A stretch of 64,000 nt of DNA from Tillus elongatus (GCA_964006375.1 OZ023264.1:172768295-172832294); one strand, 5' to 3'; shown: positions 1 to 14,214, counted from the first letter of the stretch. Notes: generated from the letters alone by a model not told the origin. Made by a program: numbers and translations.

Positions 1-400
1 TGGCAAGTGCCTTTCTCTTACTAATGGCTTGGATGAGTTCGTTAGTCAGAAAAATCGAACGGGGTTTTCCGAGAAAATTTTGAGTTTTCTTTCGAAAAAA
101 TTTTTTTTCTCCGAAAGTAACAAAGCTGTCTTAATGAAATTTAGCATATATGTTCCCTAAGGAGAGATTGTACTGCGTACCAAAATTCCACTGTCTAAGT
201 TTAGAGAAAATTGAGTTATTCAAATTTTAAATTTTCTTTTGAAACAATTTTTTTTCTCCAAAAATTACAAAGTTATTTTAAAGAAATTTGGTGGATATCT
301 TGTCCTAGGAAATATCTTACTACATACCAAAAATATCTTACTACATACCAAAATTAAACTTTCTAAGATTACAGAAAACTGAGTTAATCAAATTTTTATA
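1..400. repeat. W-type dispersed repeat, first of two direct copies
   Basis: AT-rich sequence matching 925-1300 in the same orientation and order, including CTTGGATGAGTTCGTTAG and GGGGTTTTCCG. It has no open frame of interest. It belongs to the W module of the Y-TA-W-Z family; this copy starts before the window and loses similarity near 400. Copies in this window differ by many substitutions and small indels, so they are old. Confidence 0.6.
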
Positions 401-1355
<955 letters not shown>

Positions 1356-1744
1356 TGTTTTTTTTTTGGACGTTACGTAAAAGAAAGCATACGTGAATAT
1401 CTCCTTATATTTTATATAATATTGTTGTCTCTGTAATAGTATAACAAAATAAAAAATATCCTGGGGCAGCAAGTGTACGGCAGCAAAGTTTCTTAAAGGT
1501 ATTAGTAATTCCAATAACAATTTTTTGTTCGTTTTTCGGAAGTAGGGTTAACAACACAATTATTGACCCCTTAAGGCTTTTGAAAAATTGTTATGTTTTA
1601 AGAAAACATTTCTTTACTAGGTATGTATCAGTTTTTTTGTTAATGCCGCAAGTCAGAGAGAATATTGAATTGAGAGTAAGTCAAGGACAAAATGCACAAA
1701 TGTCAGTATTAATATTTTAAAAATGTATTTTCATATTAATAAAA

Positions 1745-2036
1745 GTTCGGGACACAGCAAGTGCGTTATGGAAGTGAATTTTCATTAAAATGTTTTTAAT
1801 AGCAAATGCGAGCGGGCATCAATCTGATTATCGATATAGCCTATGTAGTAGAAATAATGTACCTACTTTATTTTATCAAAATTACTAATTGTTTCAAAAA
1901 GGTACAAAAATTTTCCGAAACTAAACTTAAATGTTGGTTTCCTAGCCAACAAACCTTACGTTAATAGTAAATTGAGTTATGAAATTTGAAGGATTTAATG
2001 AAGATTCGCTACCAAATTGCACTTACTGCGTCCTGA
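1745..2036. mobile_element. Z module, about 290 bp, MITE-like
   Basis: Bounded by imperfect inverted repeats: GGGACACAGCAAGTGCG on the left and its complement, ending in ACTTACTGCGTCC, on the right. Each continues inward as GTGAATTTTCAT or its complement. The interior matches the other Z copies (for example ATCAAATTTGGTTACCAG-like and AATAGCAAATTGAG-like blocks). There is no coding potential. Confidence 0.7.
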
Positions 2037-2524
2037 TTTTTTTTTACAAACATGCATTATATTTCGAAAAAAAATGCAAAAATGCATTAACGAATTTTTT
2101 CTACGAAAATTAGCTAAAAATTATAGACCGTTAAACCATAAACTTCACTAAACATACAGCGAAAGCATCAACTTAACTATACCGACAGCCAAACCATCAG
2201 AGAAAGGGTCTATTTGAAATAAATTTTTCTGTAAACATTTTAGTACAATGAAGGACAATGACGGTTGAAGCTGAAACTTAAGGGTTCGCGGAACACTCTT
2301 CTTGCAACATTTTCTTTTCACAATCCGTATTTGTTTCACGTTCTTTGCCTAAACATTGCTAATTTTGACGTTTCAAATCGCGACTTTGACGTTTTGAGGA
2401 AAACTCCAAAAATTTTTTTAACTGCCCATAACTTTTTTATATTTAAACTCTCTTTTATGTTTTACAGTGACATGAGATGACAAGCGATATTGCTTTTTGA
2501 TCGCGACCTGGTGAGTTTATAAAG
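2037..2524 (-). repeat. W module
   Basis: Contains the reverse-orientation W landmarks: an AAGGGTCTATTTGAAAT block, a GTACAATGAAGGACAATGAC block and a TTTGACGTTTTGAGGAAAAC block. The same order recurs at 2839-3400, 43400-43700 and 51860-52110, and inverted at 22430-22560 and 35470-35700. No gene. Confidence 0.65.
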
Positions 2525-2838
2525 TCTGGATGCAGCAAGTGCGTTATATAAGTGAATTTTCATTAAAATGTTTTTGATAGCAAATATGTCTGTTTTTCTT
2601 TTAAGAAAGCAGGCATTAAATTTGGTTACCAGTATAACCTATATAGTAGAAACGATGTGCCCTATTTCATTAAAATAACTTTTTTGTTTGAAAATTTACA
2701 TAAATTTCTGAAAGTAAACTTAAGGCGTTCCCGCAAAATGGTTTCCTTGGCTAACCTTATAGGTTAATAGCAAATTGAGCTATTGAAATTTGAAGCATTT
2801 AATGAAAATTTGCTACCATAATACACTTGCTGCGTCCC
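2525..2838. mobile_element. Z module, about 314 bp, MITE-like
   Basis: Begins TCTGGATGCAGCAAGTGCG and ends with the complementary CACTTGCTGCGTCCC. The interior is the same as in the other Z copies. Directly followed by a W module, a (TA)n array (split by a retrotransposon) and a Y module, so this is the Z end of a complete reversed composite spanning 2525-5045. Confidence 0.75.
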
Positions 2839-3495
2839 AAACATGCATTACATTTCGATTGAAAATGTAAAAATGCAATAACATAAAACATAAACAAAAA
2901 AGCAAATTTGTATCACCAGCGTCTTTTGGGCCACCTGTAAAATTCTACAAAAATTATGTACAATTAAACGATCTCTATAGCTAAGACTACTGCCAAAGCA
3001 TCAGGGAAGGGTCTATTTGAAATGAATTTTCTGGAAATATTTTAGTAAAATGAAGGACAGACAGTGACGATTGAAGCTAAGACTTCAGGGTTTGTAAAAC
3101 CTTATTCTTGAGACATTTTCTTTTCATAGCTCGTATTGATTTTAGGTTCTTTGCCTAAATGTTGCCAATTTTGACGTTTTAAATCGCGTTTTTGACGTTT
3201 CGAGGAAACCCCCAATTTATTTTTATTTAAATGCCTATAATTTTTTTTGTCTTTTGACTTACGGAGTTGAATTTTGGTGAGTGATTTACCTTTAATGATA
3301 TAAGCCGGCGTACCAAATTTGGTTGCCCTTACTTTGTTTTTTCCGGAGATATAATTTTTTTCGAAACAAAACACAAAATTTTCCTGGAAAATCTGATCCG
3401 ATTTTCCTGGCCAACGAACTTATCAAAGCTCTTAGGAAGAGGAGGGTACTCAACAAATTTAAACAAAAACGGCCAAATATTTTTTTTTATCGGTG

Positions 3496-3497
<2 letters not shown>
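2839..3497 (-). repeat. W module leading into a (TA)n array
   Basis: Reverse-oriented W. Its far end reads ATCGGTGTAA before the TA array, a mutated form of the fixed junction. A 90-codon minus-strand open frame (3374-3102) reads through it, but the same frame is broken or altered in other copies, so I do not call a gene. Confidence 0.65.

Positions 3498-3556
<59 letters not shown>
3498..3556. repeat. (TA)n microsatellite, left half of a split array
   Basis: Directly abuts the 3' tail of the minus-strand retrotransposon fragment at 3557. The other half of the array is at 4844-4916. Confidence 0.95.
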
Positions 3557-3558
<2 letters not shown>

Positions 3559-4841
3559 GATAATAATAATAAAATTGTCTTTATTAACACAGGAAAAAAA
3601 ATATACAAAATAAATCAATCAAAACTAAAAATATGAATTAATGCTATCATTAACCTGTGCATCTAAGGGCGAAGTTCAGACGAATGGTATACCATTCCCT
3701 GCTCTTCCACTTGGCCCAAAATACATAAAAGCACCGATTTGATAAATATGATGTGTGAGCAAGGCAAGCGAAGCAAACAATACAAAACCAAAAAAAGAAA
3801 ATCCCACAAGAATTCTCACAAGCAAAGCACATCAATTAGATTGGACGCATTCTCCAACAGACTATCTAGTAGGACCCAAGATGATAGATCGCTACGGTTG
3901 GCGCTGAAAGAGTACGAGAAATAATTTTCGCTTGAAAGTGGACACGGAACGCGCTTTGAGGGCATCATCAACAGCGTTGTAAACAGTGTATATCTGATAC
4001 GTAAATGACCTTCTGAACAAGGTTAGTCTGTGTTTTGGCGGTGAGATCAGTCCTTTCCTTCTAACATCCACACTATGTACATCAGTCCTATAAGTGATCC
4101 CTTTGGATAAGTAAGGAGGGCAGTTTGTGTTGATGACAGTATGATAGAGTGCCGCCGCCCTGAGTGTAAATCTACTTTGCATATTTAGCCACCCCAACTC
4201 CATGAGCTTACACGAAATGCGCTGATATTTCCGAACACCAGAGGCAAATCTCAAACACGTATTCTGTAACCGCTGAATCCTTCCAGCATAATAAGCATCT
4301 ACACACGCATAGTAAAGCTCTGAGCAGTATGTAAACTACGAGAGAACCAAAGCATTTCCCAGCATCAGGAAGATATGATCGAAGTGGAAAGGGCAACCGC
4401 AGACTGTTATATGCCTTCTGCAAACACGAGCTAATGTGCTGCCTGTACCTAAATGTATTATCCATTAGTATGCCCAAATTCTTAACTTCATCCACAAGCT
4501 TAAGGCAAACTCCACCAATCTCCACTCTCACGTCACTCTCAACCCTCTCGCAATGCACTTGGTTACCAAAGAGAATTACCGACGACTTACCGGGATTCAG
4601 CCGCAGTGAATGCCGCTTAGCCTGACGGAACCTGACGGAAATCGTACAAATCACTACTAATCCTTGCCACGGCATCTGCAACGTCACAAACATCAAAAGA
4701 CATGTAAACCTGTGTGTCATCCGCGTACATCTGTATGCTTGAATATCTCAACGCATTGCTGAAGTGGTAGGTGTGTATTGTAAAGAGAAGCGGCCCAAGA
4801 ATAGATCCCTGTGGCACTCCACTCTGTACCAAGCGGGCCTC

Positions 4842-4843
<2 letters not shown>
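3557..4843 (-). pseudogene. Non-LTR retrotransposon fragment (RT domain), nested in a (TA)n array
   Basis: The minus strand encodes the C-terminal half of a reverse transcriptase. GVPQGSILGPLLFTI lies near 4820-4775 and the catalytic YADDTQVY near 4725-4705. A NPGKSSVILFGN segment and a NLGILMDNTF segment follow in a shifted frame. A C-terminal TFKRKLF-like stretch comes further down (about 3930). The frame is broken several times. The 3' end has AATAAAGACAATTTTATTAT followed by TTATTATTAT, a typical non-LTR tail, ending at the TA array. The 5' end is truncated exactly at the other half of the TA array. I read this as a 5'-truncated insertion into the array. The clade (jockey or R1-like) is uncertain. 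Confidence 0.8.

Positions 4844-4916
<73 letters not shown>
4844..4916. repeat. (TA)n microsatellite, right half of a split array
   Basis: About 73 bp of TA between the truncated end of the retrotransposon and a Y module. Confidence 0.95.
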
Positions 4917-4918
<2 letters not shown>

Positions 4919-5045
4919 ATGAAACTGACCCCAGATATGTTTTCTAGGGGCCTAATTAGCGCTCATTTCAAGACATTTTCTTCCAAATTCAAAAGTCGGG
5001 ATCTCCGAGTTAGTTAATTTTTTTAAGAAAATTTACTAAAACTGT
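4917..5045 (-). repeat. Y module
   Basis: Runs from GATGAAACTGACCCCAGA next to the TA array, through CGGGATCTCC, to a hairpin-like AATTTACTAAAAC end. It matches Y copies at 22203, 34955, 43708, 51735, 52190, 55627, 58918 and 59900. Confidence 0.7.
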
Positions 5046-5827
5046 AGTAATAATAATTATTAGCCAAACCAAAAGTTCTGATAATAGACTTAGAGAATAC
5101 AATACGTTACAACATATGTACTTACCAGTGTCCATCACAGGTTCCAATATTCAGTTACTGGCTTTCAAAAAATCCTCAAAGATAAAATGTTTAATAAATT
5201 TTCGAACCCAGGATTTACATAGATTTTAAACAATGTAACATTAAATAAAAGAAAATAATAATGGCAGTACGTTTATCACTTTTTTAAGCGCGGAACTTTT
5301 AAAAGGACAATGATATCGATTTGTTTTTACTTGCAGTGTGATTTAAGTCACAAAAAGCTAAACAGTCTACCGCAAAGAGAAAATAGAGAATCAGGAATGA
5401 AACAATGATCCCTCAAACGTCACATGTCTAAAACATAATTTAACATTTAATAATTTATTATGTGAATGGGGAGTGTAAAACTCATGACAAATCACTACAG
5501 AGTCAGACAATGATTAATGGCCAACTTCCACATATAACTAGCTCGTGCAGTTTCATTTTTGTTTTCTCATACACAATTGAATTTCGCTACGTGTAAAACT
5601 AGGGCATTACCATGATTTCTGTTACAGCCTATAATATAAATTTATAAATTTAACCTCCATGATTTTTATTTTTGCTTAGAAAATTTGAGGTACAAAGAAT
5701 AAAGTGTAGACAACAGGAAATATATTTAAAAAGAATATTTATAAATAAGTGTTTGTCATATATGTCACAATATGCAGCTACGACTTTTGCACAAAACTAT
5801 TCATTATGAAATGCATATAAGCAATTT
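5046..5827. other. No gene seen
   Basis: About 780 bp of AT-rich sequence without an open frame worth reporting, terminal repeats or RNA-like structure. Confidence 0.5.
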
Positions 5828-7376
5828 CTGGTGCGCATTTTTTGAGAACAATTGCTTTCCTGGCATTAAGAGACGAGAGCATCTTTCGTACCTTTTTAGT
5901 TTTGAATGATATTCGTCATTTTATGCGCGACATTGGGGATTGTTGATGGTTGATCATTTGGAGGTGGGTTGAGAGTAGAATTGCCGGCCAACAACGACGC
6001 AAAAAGTTCAGCCTTGTCCAGGGCGGTAGAAACAACTTCAACCCCTGAAACAAGAGGTGGGAACGTGCTCTTGCAGAAATGATTCCCAATAAATTTAGCG
6101 AGAGGCCAAAAGGGTTTGCTGCCGTTGGAGCTTGAGAGGACTTGGTTTTTGATGTGGTTATTAAACAATTTTTTGCCTCAGAAAGAATGCGGACATATCC
6201 GTTTCTTGCATTGTTAAATGCTTGACGATTTTCTTGACTACGATTGTGTAGAAGCGTTTTCTGAGCTTTGACCTTTTCAGTCTGGCCTTGTTACAGGATT
6301 TAGAGAACCAGGGCTTTTGAGTGGTAGAAGAGGTTTTCTGTGTACGTGGAATAAAAATTTCCATGCCAGCTTGGATGATTTCGGTGAGGTTTTGTGAGAT
6401 ATCAGAGGGGTCAGGATGAGAGAAGCAGACAGACGCCCATGTAAATGAGGAAAAGTAATTCCGCATTTCGTCCCTGTGCGTGGAGTTGTAGTCCCAGACG
6501 ATACGTGGGTGTGATGACTGTGTGACCTCGTGTTGCATTGTGCAGGAAGCAGTGACCATGCCGTGGTCTGAGCGACCAAGGGGGCGGTGACTGATGTCTT
6601 ATAGCATTCAGGTTTTGTAGTAAGAAGCAGATCCAAGGGATTTGAGCTGTGTGTTGGGATGAGAGGAAAGTTAGTAGGTTGCTGAACCATATTGGCTAAA
6701 GAATTGCTGACTGCGAAGGCCTCCGCTGCTCTCCCTTGTAGATCGGTTTTTGATGATCCTAGTCATAATTTATTAAGGACATTGAAGGCACCAAGAATAG
6801 TGACCTCGGAGGAAGGATATTCAGAAATCAGATGATAGATTTTTTCAGAAAGGTAGTCAAAGAGCTGGACAAAGTTGTTGTCTTTTCTTCCAACTTCTAA
6901 ATTGGGGAGTCTGGTGCAGGGTAGATTGCTACGGACGTATGCGCACACACCTGCATTCAATCTAAAGGAAGTATGGAGCTCATACCCCGGTAAATTAAGG
7001 TGATTAGTGGCTGTTTTGGTACTGATTTGGGTTTCGGTGAGGAAGAGGAGTTGGGGCCTATTAGCCTGGAGGAAATGGTGGACGGAGTTCAGGTTAGAAT
7101 TTAGGCCACATATATTCGAGAAGGATATGTTAAATCATGATGCCTGCGCCCCCTGCACACCCCTCTCCCGAAGATCCGAATGGAGCGGTATATAATCTCC
7201 GGAATCTTTTGTACAAGGAGGAGGCAACATAAATTTTGTTTATAAGGAAAACCGACTCATACACCAGAACCGGAAACGCCCGTTAGGACCTCACCGGCCC
7301 CTTGAGGTAAGAGGCGGTACCTCCTCGGGCGTGAAAAAATCCTTTACTATTACGTAAAGGAAAAGTCCACTACCAC
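5828..7376 (-). pseudogene. Non-LTR retrotransposon copy A, 5' half (endonuclease and linker)
   Basis: Minus-strand 5' half of the same family as 46668-49589. The 5' end (near 7376) shares ACTTTTCCTTTACG-like sequence with copy D. Next come ICGLNSNLNSVHHFLQ-like and AYVRSNLPCTRLPNLEVGRK segments of an apurinic-type endonuclease. These are followed by TILGAFNVLNK (GDFN in copy D, so the catalytic Asp codon is changed here), SNPLDLLLTTKPECY and a linker containing KPWFSKSCNKARL. The copy ends within the first RT residues. Frameshifts break the frame at several points. Non-LTR copies usually lose the 5' end, so a retained 5' half implies a later deletion or recombination of the 3' half. Confidence 0.8.
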
Positions 7377-8906
<1,530 letters not shown>

Positions 8907-8959
8907 TAATAAGAAATACTGATTATTTCTTAATAATTTAAAAAAACAAAAAAAAATTA

Positions 8960-10050
8960 ATGTCAATGTAGTAAATGTTCAAAATGCTCGCCACGAACAT
9001 CTTGGCAACATGCTAATCTGGTATAGAAATGTCTTCTAACATTACTCAACATCTCAGGCGTGACTGATCTAATCGCAAGCGTGATTCGTCTTTTTAAGTC
9101 ATCTAAGTTGAGGGGCTTAGTTTTGTATACAATACTTTTGACATATCCCCACAAAAAGTAGTCTAATAGCGACAGATCAGGAGATCGTGCTGGCCATTCT
9201 ATCGATCCGCGCCTCCCTATCCACCGATTTGGAAAAATTTGGTTCAGGTACTGCCGGACATTGATTTGGTAATGGGGCGGTGCTCCATCTTGCTGAAACC
9301 ATATTTTATTGGCAGGAACTTGTGGGTTTGCTGGATCTGGATATAAGTTTGTCAAAGTTGGCACGACATTATTTTGGAGCAGTTCTAAATATTTACCCCA
9401 TTCAAGTTGCCATCAATGAAAAAGGGACCTACGATATGATTTCCAACAATTCCTGCCCAAACATTAACTTTTTCAGGATATTGCGTATGTTCCTCTCTCA
9501 TCCAATGAGGATTCTCATTAGACCAATAGCGGCAATTTTGACGATTAACATGACCGTGAAGTGTAAATGTGCTCTCATCAGAAAACAAAACATCTTCTAA
9601 TTGGATCACATTGTTATCTAACATTGCCATCATTTGTTCACAAAAATACGTTCTCCTATCGAAATCGTCCTCCATGAGCTCCTGAGTTGGTATCATTTTA
9701 TAGGGATGCATTTTACTTTCCTTTAATGTTCGAAAAATTGCTGTGTGGCTAACGTTGAATAGTTGGGCTGTTTATCGACCAGAAGTATGTGGGTTTTCTT
9801 GAAACTCAAGCGTAATATCCAATTTCGTATCATCACTTACTGCATTATCAGCTACTTTTTTTATCTGTCTCACATGACCAAGCTCGTGAAACTGCTTTTC
9901 TATTTTGCTAATTGTTCCTTGGGATACAGGCGGCAAATTTGGAAATTTTTCGTGAAATAAGCGAGACACTTCCATCTGTGTCCGTGTGTTATCTCCATAA
10001 CCAATCATTTGTAGAATGGTTATTTTGTGCATTTCTGTTAAATGAACCAT
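8960..10050 (-). pseudogene. DD41D mariner-type transposase, broken
   Basis: Three minus-strand pieces. At 10050-9772, MVHLTEMHKITILQMIGYGD starts the N-terminal helix-turn-helix DNA-binding region. At 9711-9385, the first catalytic Asp is in LFSDESTF, followed by NRQNCRYW and VNVWAGIVG. At 9364-8963, the second Asp is in WFQQDGAPPHY and the third in RSPDLSLLDYFLWG, with 41 residues between them. That spacing matches the DD41D (rosa-like) group of Tc1/mariner rather than DD34D or DD34E. A stop and frameshifts separate the pieces, so no full protein is made. All three catalytic Asp codons survive. The ATG at 10050 is chosen because it opens the conserved N-terminus. Confidence 0.88.
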
Positions 10051-10290
10051 TTTTCTGATATTATTACGTACAGTTAACGAAATTCAAACGACAATAGCAC
10101 TGACACTAATCACTACTGTCATGCAGGCAGACAACAAGTTGCTAAGGCTACGAGTTTTATACGAACAGAAAGAAAACTGTTTTTGTTTTTGTTTCATTTC
10201 ATATCAGTAAAAAGAAACGCAGGAATGGTTTTTGTTTACTTTCTCATTATCAAGAGCTGAATGGGAAATAAGTATTGAATGCAATGTAGC

Positions 10291-10628
10291 GAATTTGTGA
10301 AATAAAATAATTTTCTATTTTTAATGTTAATTTTTGTAATAAATCTGAAAATACTTAATATTTCCGAAACAGTTGAAGATAGGTATAGAACATTGTACAT
10401 GAATTATGTCTAGAATTTTCTGAAGAATCCAAAAAATTAATAATATACAGGGGCTTGTGTTTAAAATAAGAAAGTTGGTATTGGCCACTGTCACATGACG
10501 CACCCTATATAATTTTTTTTTCTTGAAAAAGATGCGCAGTTAAAAATACAAATCGACGTGTCCAAGCGTTTTTCCCAACACGCCCTCATTTATCCGTTAT
10601 CGAATTTATTCCATTTGGCTGTTCCACA

Positions 10629-10631
<3 letters not shown>
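10291..10631. repeat. Right terminal inverted repeat of mariner 1
   Basis: Reverse complement of 8566-8906, starting with GAATTTGTGAAATAAAATAA and ending with the tip TTGGCTGTTCCACACTG. Confidence 0.9.

Positions 10632-10719
<88 letters not shown>
10632..10719. repeat. (TA)n microsatellite, right half of a split array
   Basis: About 88 bp of TA, continuing the array interrupted by mariner 1. Confidence 0.97.
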
Positions 10720-10720
<1 letters not shown>

Positions 10721-11025
10721 TGTAAAATAAGGAAGAGCACTAACTGAAGATTGCAACCTTTGATGAGCACTGATAAGTACACTTGGAGAACCCATATGAC
10801 GCTAACTTTGTTAGTGAAACGATCGTCAGGTCTTTAAACAGATGTGTATATTTCTAAAAGAAATTCTTACGTTATCAAATCTGTGTGGAGTGTTTTGCGA
10901 GTGCACGCTCCTGGCCTTAGACAAGTGTCTCTTATCCACAGGTACATCTTTGATGGTTTATAACTGTTAGGTCAGTGGGGCATAATGTAACATTTTTTTT
11001 TACTTTTTAAAAATACATACGTATA
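10720..11025. other. No gene seen
   Basis: Spacer between two mariners with no recognised feature. Confidence 0.5.
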
Positions 11026-11027
11026 TA

Positions 11028-11473
11028 CAGGCTGTTTCAAAAAACATGCACCATCGCTCGTGGGGCAATTCCTTACTAAAAAATAAGAAAAAAAGTTCCT
11101 GTGCACATGGGCCCGGAAACGCATAGTTTCCAATATACAGGGAGTTGATTTTTTTTTTTTTTTAATTTTTTATAAATAATTTCAAAACCACTGGATTGAT
11201 TTTAATGAAACTTGGAACTTGAAAGTGTATTATGAAAGTGCATATTTTCAAGTAAAAATCTACTTACAACTGCGTCAGTGGCGTGCGTACGGGGCAACTG
11301 TAAAAATTCATTTGGGGAAAAAATATGTGTGCCACTGTCTTTTTCCAATTTTGATACATCAGTTATGAAGCTTATTACATAAGCCACAAAAGCTGCCTCT
11401 TGGTATTTTTTCGTTCAGGGTATCCCTTAGGAGATATGATTAATTTTATAAAAAGGGGCAAAGTACCGATTCG
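11028..11473. repeat. Left terminal inverted repeat of mariner 3
   Basis: About 446 bp, matching 13039-13484 in reverse complement with scattered substitutions and small poly-T length changes. Similarity stops near GTACCGATT. Confidence 0.85.
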
Positions 11474-11675
11474 TTAGAGTAATGAAAACAGTAATCGTAA
11501 AGTGCCATGAAACTATAATTTTTGACAGTTCTCTAAATTCTACAATTTTGAAGTGCTTTGTAGGCGTCAAAAGAGTTTTCGTGCTATTCTTTAAATTTTG
11601 ATACGATGCAGTATTTTCCTTTTTAGTTATTTGTTGATACTGAGCTGCTCATTAATATCATTTCCTCCTCTCAAG

Positions 11676-12745
11676 ATGGTTTTCGTTAAGTACACTTCAG
11701 CGAATTTGACTGATATGTTGTTAATTTATGGACAAACAAATCAAAATGCTAGACAAGCTGTGCGAGTTTATCAGGAAACTTATCCGCAAAGAAGAATTCC
11801 TGACAAAAATATTTTCCCACGTATTGTAAGACATTTGAGAGAAACGGGTTCTTTAAAACCTTTAAAAGCTGACTCTGGACGCAGAAGATACCGCCGAACT
11901 GTACGAGTTGAAGAGACAATATTAAATAGAGTTGAACGTAATCCTAGTACAAATACGAGAATTATTGCCACCGAACTGGGTAATATTTCGGCATCATCAG
12001 TTCACAGAACTCTGAAGGATCAAAGTTTATATCCCTATCATTTTACACGTGTCCAGGAACTTCTACCTAGAGACTTTCAACCAAGGGTAATGTTTTGTCA
12101 GTGGTTCTTAAACAAACTTAGGCACGACCAACATTTTTCTAAACGTGTACTATTTACTGATGAGGCGTCATTTACGCGAAAAGGTATTTCAATTTACATA
12201 CATGGGCCGATGAAAACCCACACTTTCTAAGAGTTGCAAATTCGCAGTATTAATTTTCCATCAATATTTGGGCTGCTATTATTGAAAATCACATAATTGG
12301 TCCTGTTGTTCTACCGAATCGTCTTGACCATGAATCATATTTAAACTTTTTACAAAATGATTTGCCGTTGTTACTACCGCTTTTTATGAGAAATGGTACA
12401 ATGTGGTTCCAGCATGATGGTGCGCCCGCATATTTTGCAGCAGTTGTAAGAACATATTTAGCCAACACATACGGTCACCGATGGATTGGTCGTGGAGGTC
12501 CGGTCTCATGGCCACCTCGATCTCCGGACCTGAATCCTCTCGATTGTTATTTGTGGGGTCATTTAAAAGAAATAGTGTATAAAACACCAATAAATACACG
12601 AGAAGAATTGTTGGGAAGAATAGAATATGCATTTGACAGCATTAGAGAAGATCAAAATATTTGCAGAAGAGTAAGAAGATCTTTGCGCAGAAGGTTAAAT
12701 AATTGTAACGACGCTAATGGTGGTCACTTTCAACATTTTCTTTAG
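11676..12745 (+). pseudogene. DD41D mariner-type transposase, frameshifted
   Basis: Starts at the ATG of MVFVKYTSANLTDMLLIYGQ; an upstream ATG at 11598 adds 26 hydrophobic residues not expected in this family. The N-terminal helix-turn-helix includes NARQAVRVYQETYP and RHLRETGSLKP, then a second one with ASSVHRTLKDQSLYPYH. The first catalytic Asp is in LFTDEASF near 12160. The frame then breaks twice between 12180 and 12260, where WADENPHFLRV and FSINIWAAII are in other frames. The second Asp is in WFQHDGAPAYF and the third in RSPDLNPLDCYLWGH, 41 residues apart. The C-terminus ends GGHFQHFL with a normal stop at 12743. Only the two frameshifts prevent a full-length product. Confidence 0.88.
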
Positions 12746-12992
12746 CTTTGTTATTAAAGTCAATTGAGTAATGTACAAAAAACAAGAGTTTGGAAAAATC
12801 ATGGTGTCTTTACGATTACTTTTTTCATTTTTTATTATTATTTTTTATTTATAATTTTTTATCAATGTTTGTAATATTCAGTTCAATGTTTATCACCAAT
12901 AAGTTTTACGTAGGTTAGTTATTTGCACGTTTATTGCTGTAATGTTTACTGTATGTTTTGTTTTTCATATTCTTATGGTTGCAGTAAACATA

Positions 12993-13030
<38 letters not shown>

Positions 13031-13038
13031 CGCCGACT

Positions 13039-13484
13039 AATCGGTACTTTGCTCCTTTTTATAAAATTAATCATATCTCCTAGGGGATACCCTGAACGAA
13101 AAAATCCCAAGAGGTAGCTTTTGTGGCTTATGTAATAAGCTTCATAACTGATGTATCAAAATTGGAAAAAGACAGTGGCGCACATATTTTTTCCCCAAAT
13201 GAATTTTTACAGTTACCCCGTACACACGCCACTAACGCAGTTGTAAGCAGATTCTCACTTGAAAATATGCACTTTCATAATACACTTTCAAGTTCCAAGT
13301 TTCATTAAAATCAATCCAGTGGTTTTGAAATTATTTATAAAAAATTAAAAAAAAAATTAAAATTCAACTCCCTGTATATTGGAAACTATGCGTTTCCGGG
13401 CCCATGTGCATAGTAACTTTTTTTCTTATTTTTTAGTAAGGAATTGCCCCACGAGCGATGGTGCATGTTTTTTGAAACAGCCTG
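13039..13484. repeat. Right terminal inverted repeat of mariner 3
   Basis: Reverse complement of the left repeat; contains a 61-codon frame that mirrors the one in the left arm and is not a gene. Confidence 0.85.
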
Positions 13485-13486
13485 TA

Positions 13487-14191
13487 TACATAGTAGTAGT
13501 AGTAGCAGTGATGGAAGGCCAACGTCAAGCAAGTAGGCCACAAGGAGCCCTTTTTGCCAACCCCAGCAACTATACTCTATACTTCCTTGGTTCCGTCGTC
13601 AAACCGCCTCGACCTCGAAATGAAGGCCGTGACGGTCTTCAGTTGGACGGTACTTACCTCATTCCTCTGCAGAGTCCTCGATCCGAACAATTCTGCTTGA
13701 AGACTCCCAAAAGCCTCGCATTCACACATGTAGTGGTAAGACGTTTTTTCATCCTCGCCGCATTCCTGGCAAATGGGATCATTCTCTCCGCCTATCAATG
13801 TGAGGTATCTTCTAAGGGGGCAGTGACCTGTCAGCACCACAAGGATGCGGTGAAGCGTAGGTCGACTCTTTCCGAGTAGCCAGATATCTTTATCTCTGTC
13901 GGGCCCCTCCACGAAGTCCCTCGCCTGCATGCAGCCACCAACCGGCCACAAGTGCCTCTCCATGTCTTCCTCAGTCCACCTGTCTAAAGCGACAAAGACC
14001 GTCTTCCTACTTATGCCTATCGCAGGCTCCGGGCCACAGAACAGCCGCCGGGAACCAAGCCTTGCGAGATTATTCGCTACCTCATTCCCCGCTACGCCAC
14101 AGTGTCCCGGAACCCACACCAGTTGCACCTCCTTTAGTCTGGCTAGTCCGTTAAGGGCGTCATATACACACATATGTATACATATATACAA
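13487..14191 (-). pseudogene. Non-LTR retrotransposon 3' end with RNase H domain
   Basis: The minus strand encodes the last part of an RNase H domain, VQLVWVPGHCGVAGNEVAN, followed by a C-terminal region with CQECGEDEKTSYHYMCEC, a Cys/His motif common after RNase H in arthropod non-LTR ORF2. The RNase H residue expected to be Asp (NEVAD) reads Asn here (AAT), so activity would be lost even without truncation. The protein ends near 13577. The 3' end is a short TAC/CTA repeat that touches the mariner 3 boundary at 13486. The upstream RT is missing. Confidence 0.8.
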
Positions 14192-14214
14192 ATATATAAA
14201 CTTGAGATAGTGTA

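Larger units (their letters stand above)
11028..13484 (+). mobile_element. Mariner-like transposon 3 with about 446-bp terminal inverted repeats
   Basis: A 2,457-bp element with tips CAGGCTGTTTCAAAAAACAT at 11028 and its complement ending at 13484, flanked by TA at 11026-11027 and 13485-13486. The inverted repeats extend to about 11473 and from about 13039 inward. The transposase is on the plus strand. An ATT-rich microsatellite lies at 12990-13029, between the transposase and the right repeat. The right tip abuts the 3' tail of a minus-strand retrotransposon fragment. The element is a different lineage from mariner 1: tips and protein differ strongly, yet it shares the long-TIR design and the DD41D spacing. 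Confidence 0.92.

Noticed and set aside
3102..3374. 90-codon minus frame in a W module
   Set aside because: Other W copies break it; Lys/Asn-rich as expected from AT-rich repeat.
13379..13879. 166-codon plus-strand frame
   Set aside because: Antisense of the RNase H fragment at 13577-14191 joined to the mariner 3 right repeat; no plausible protein content.
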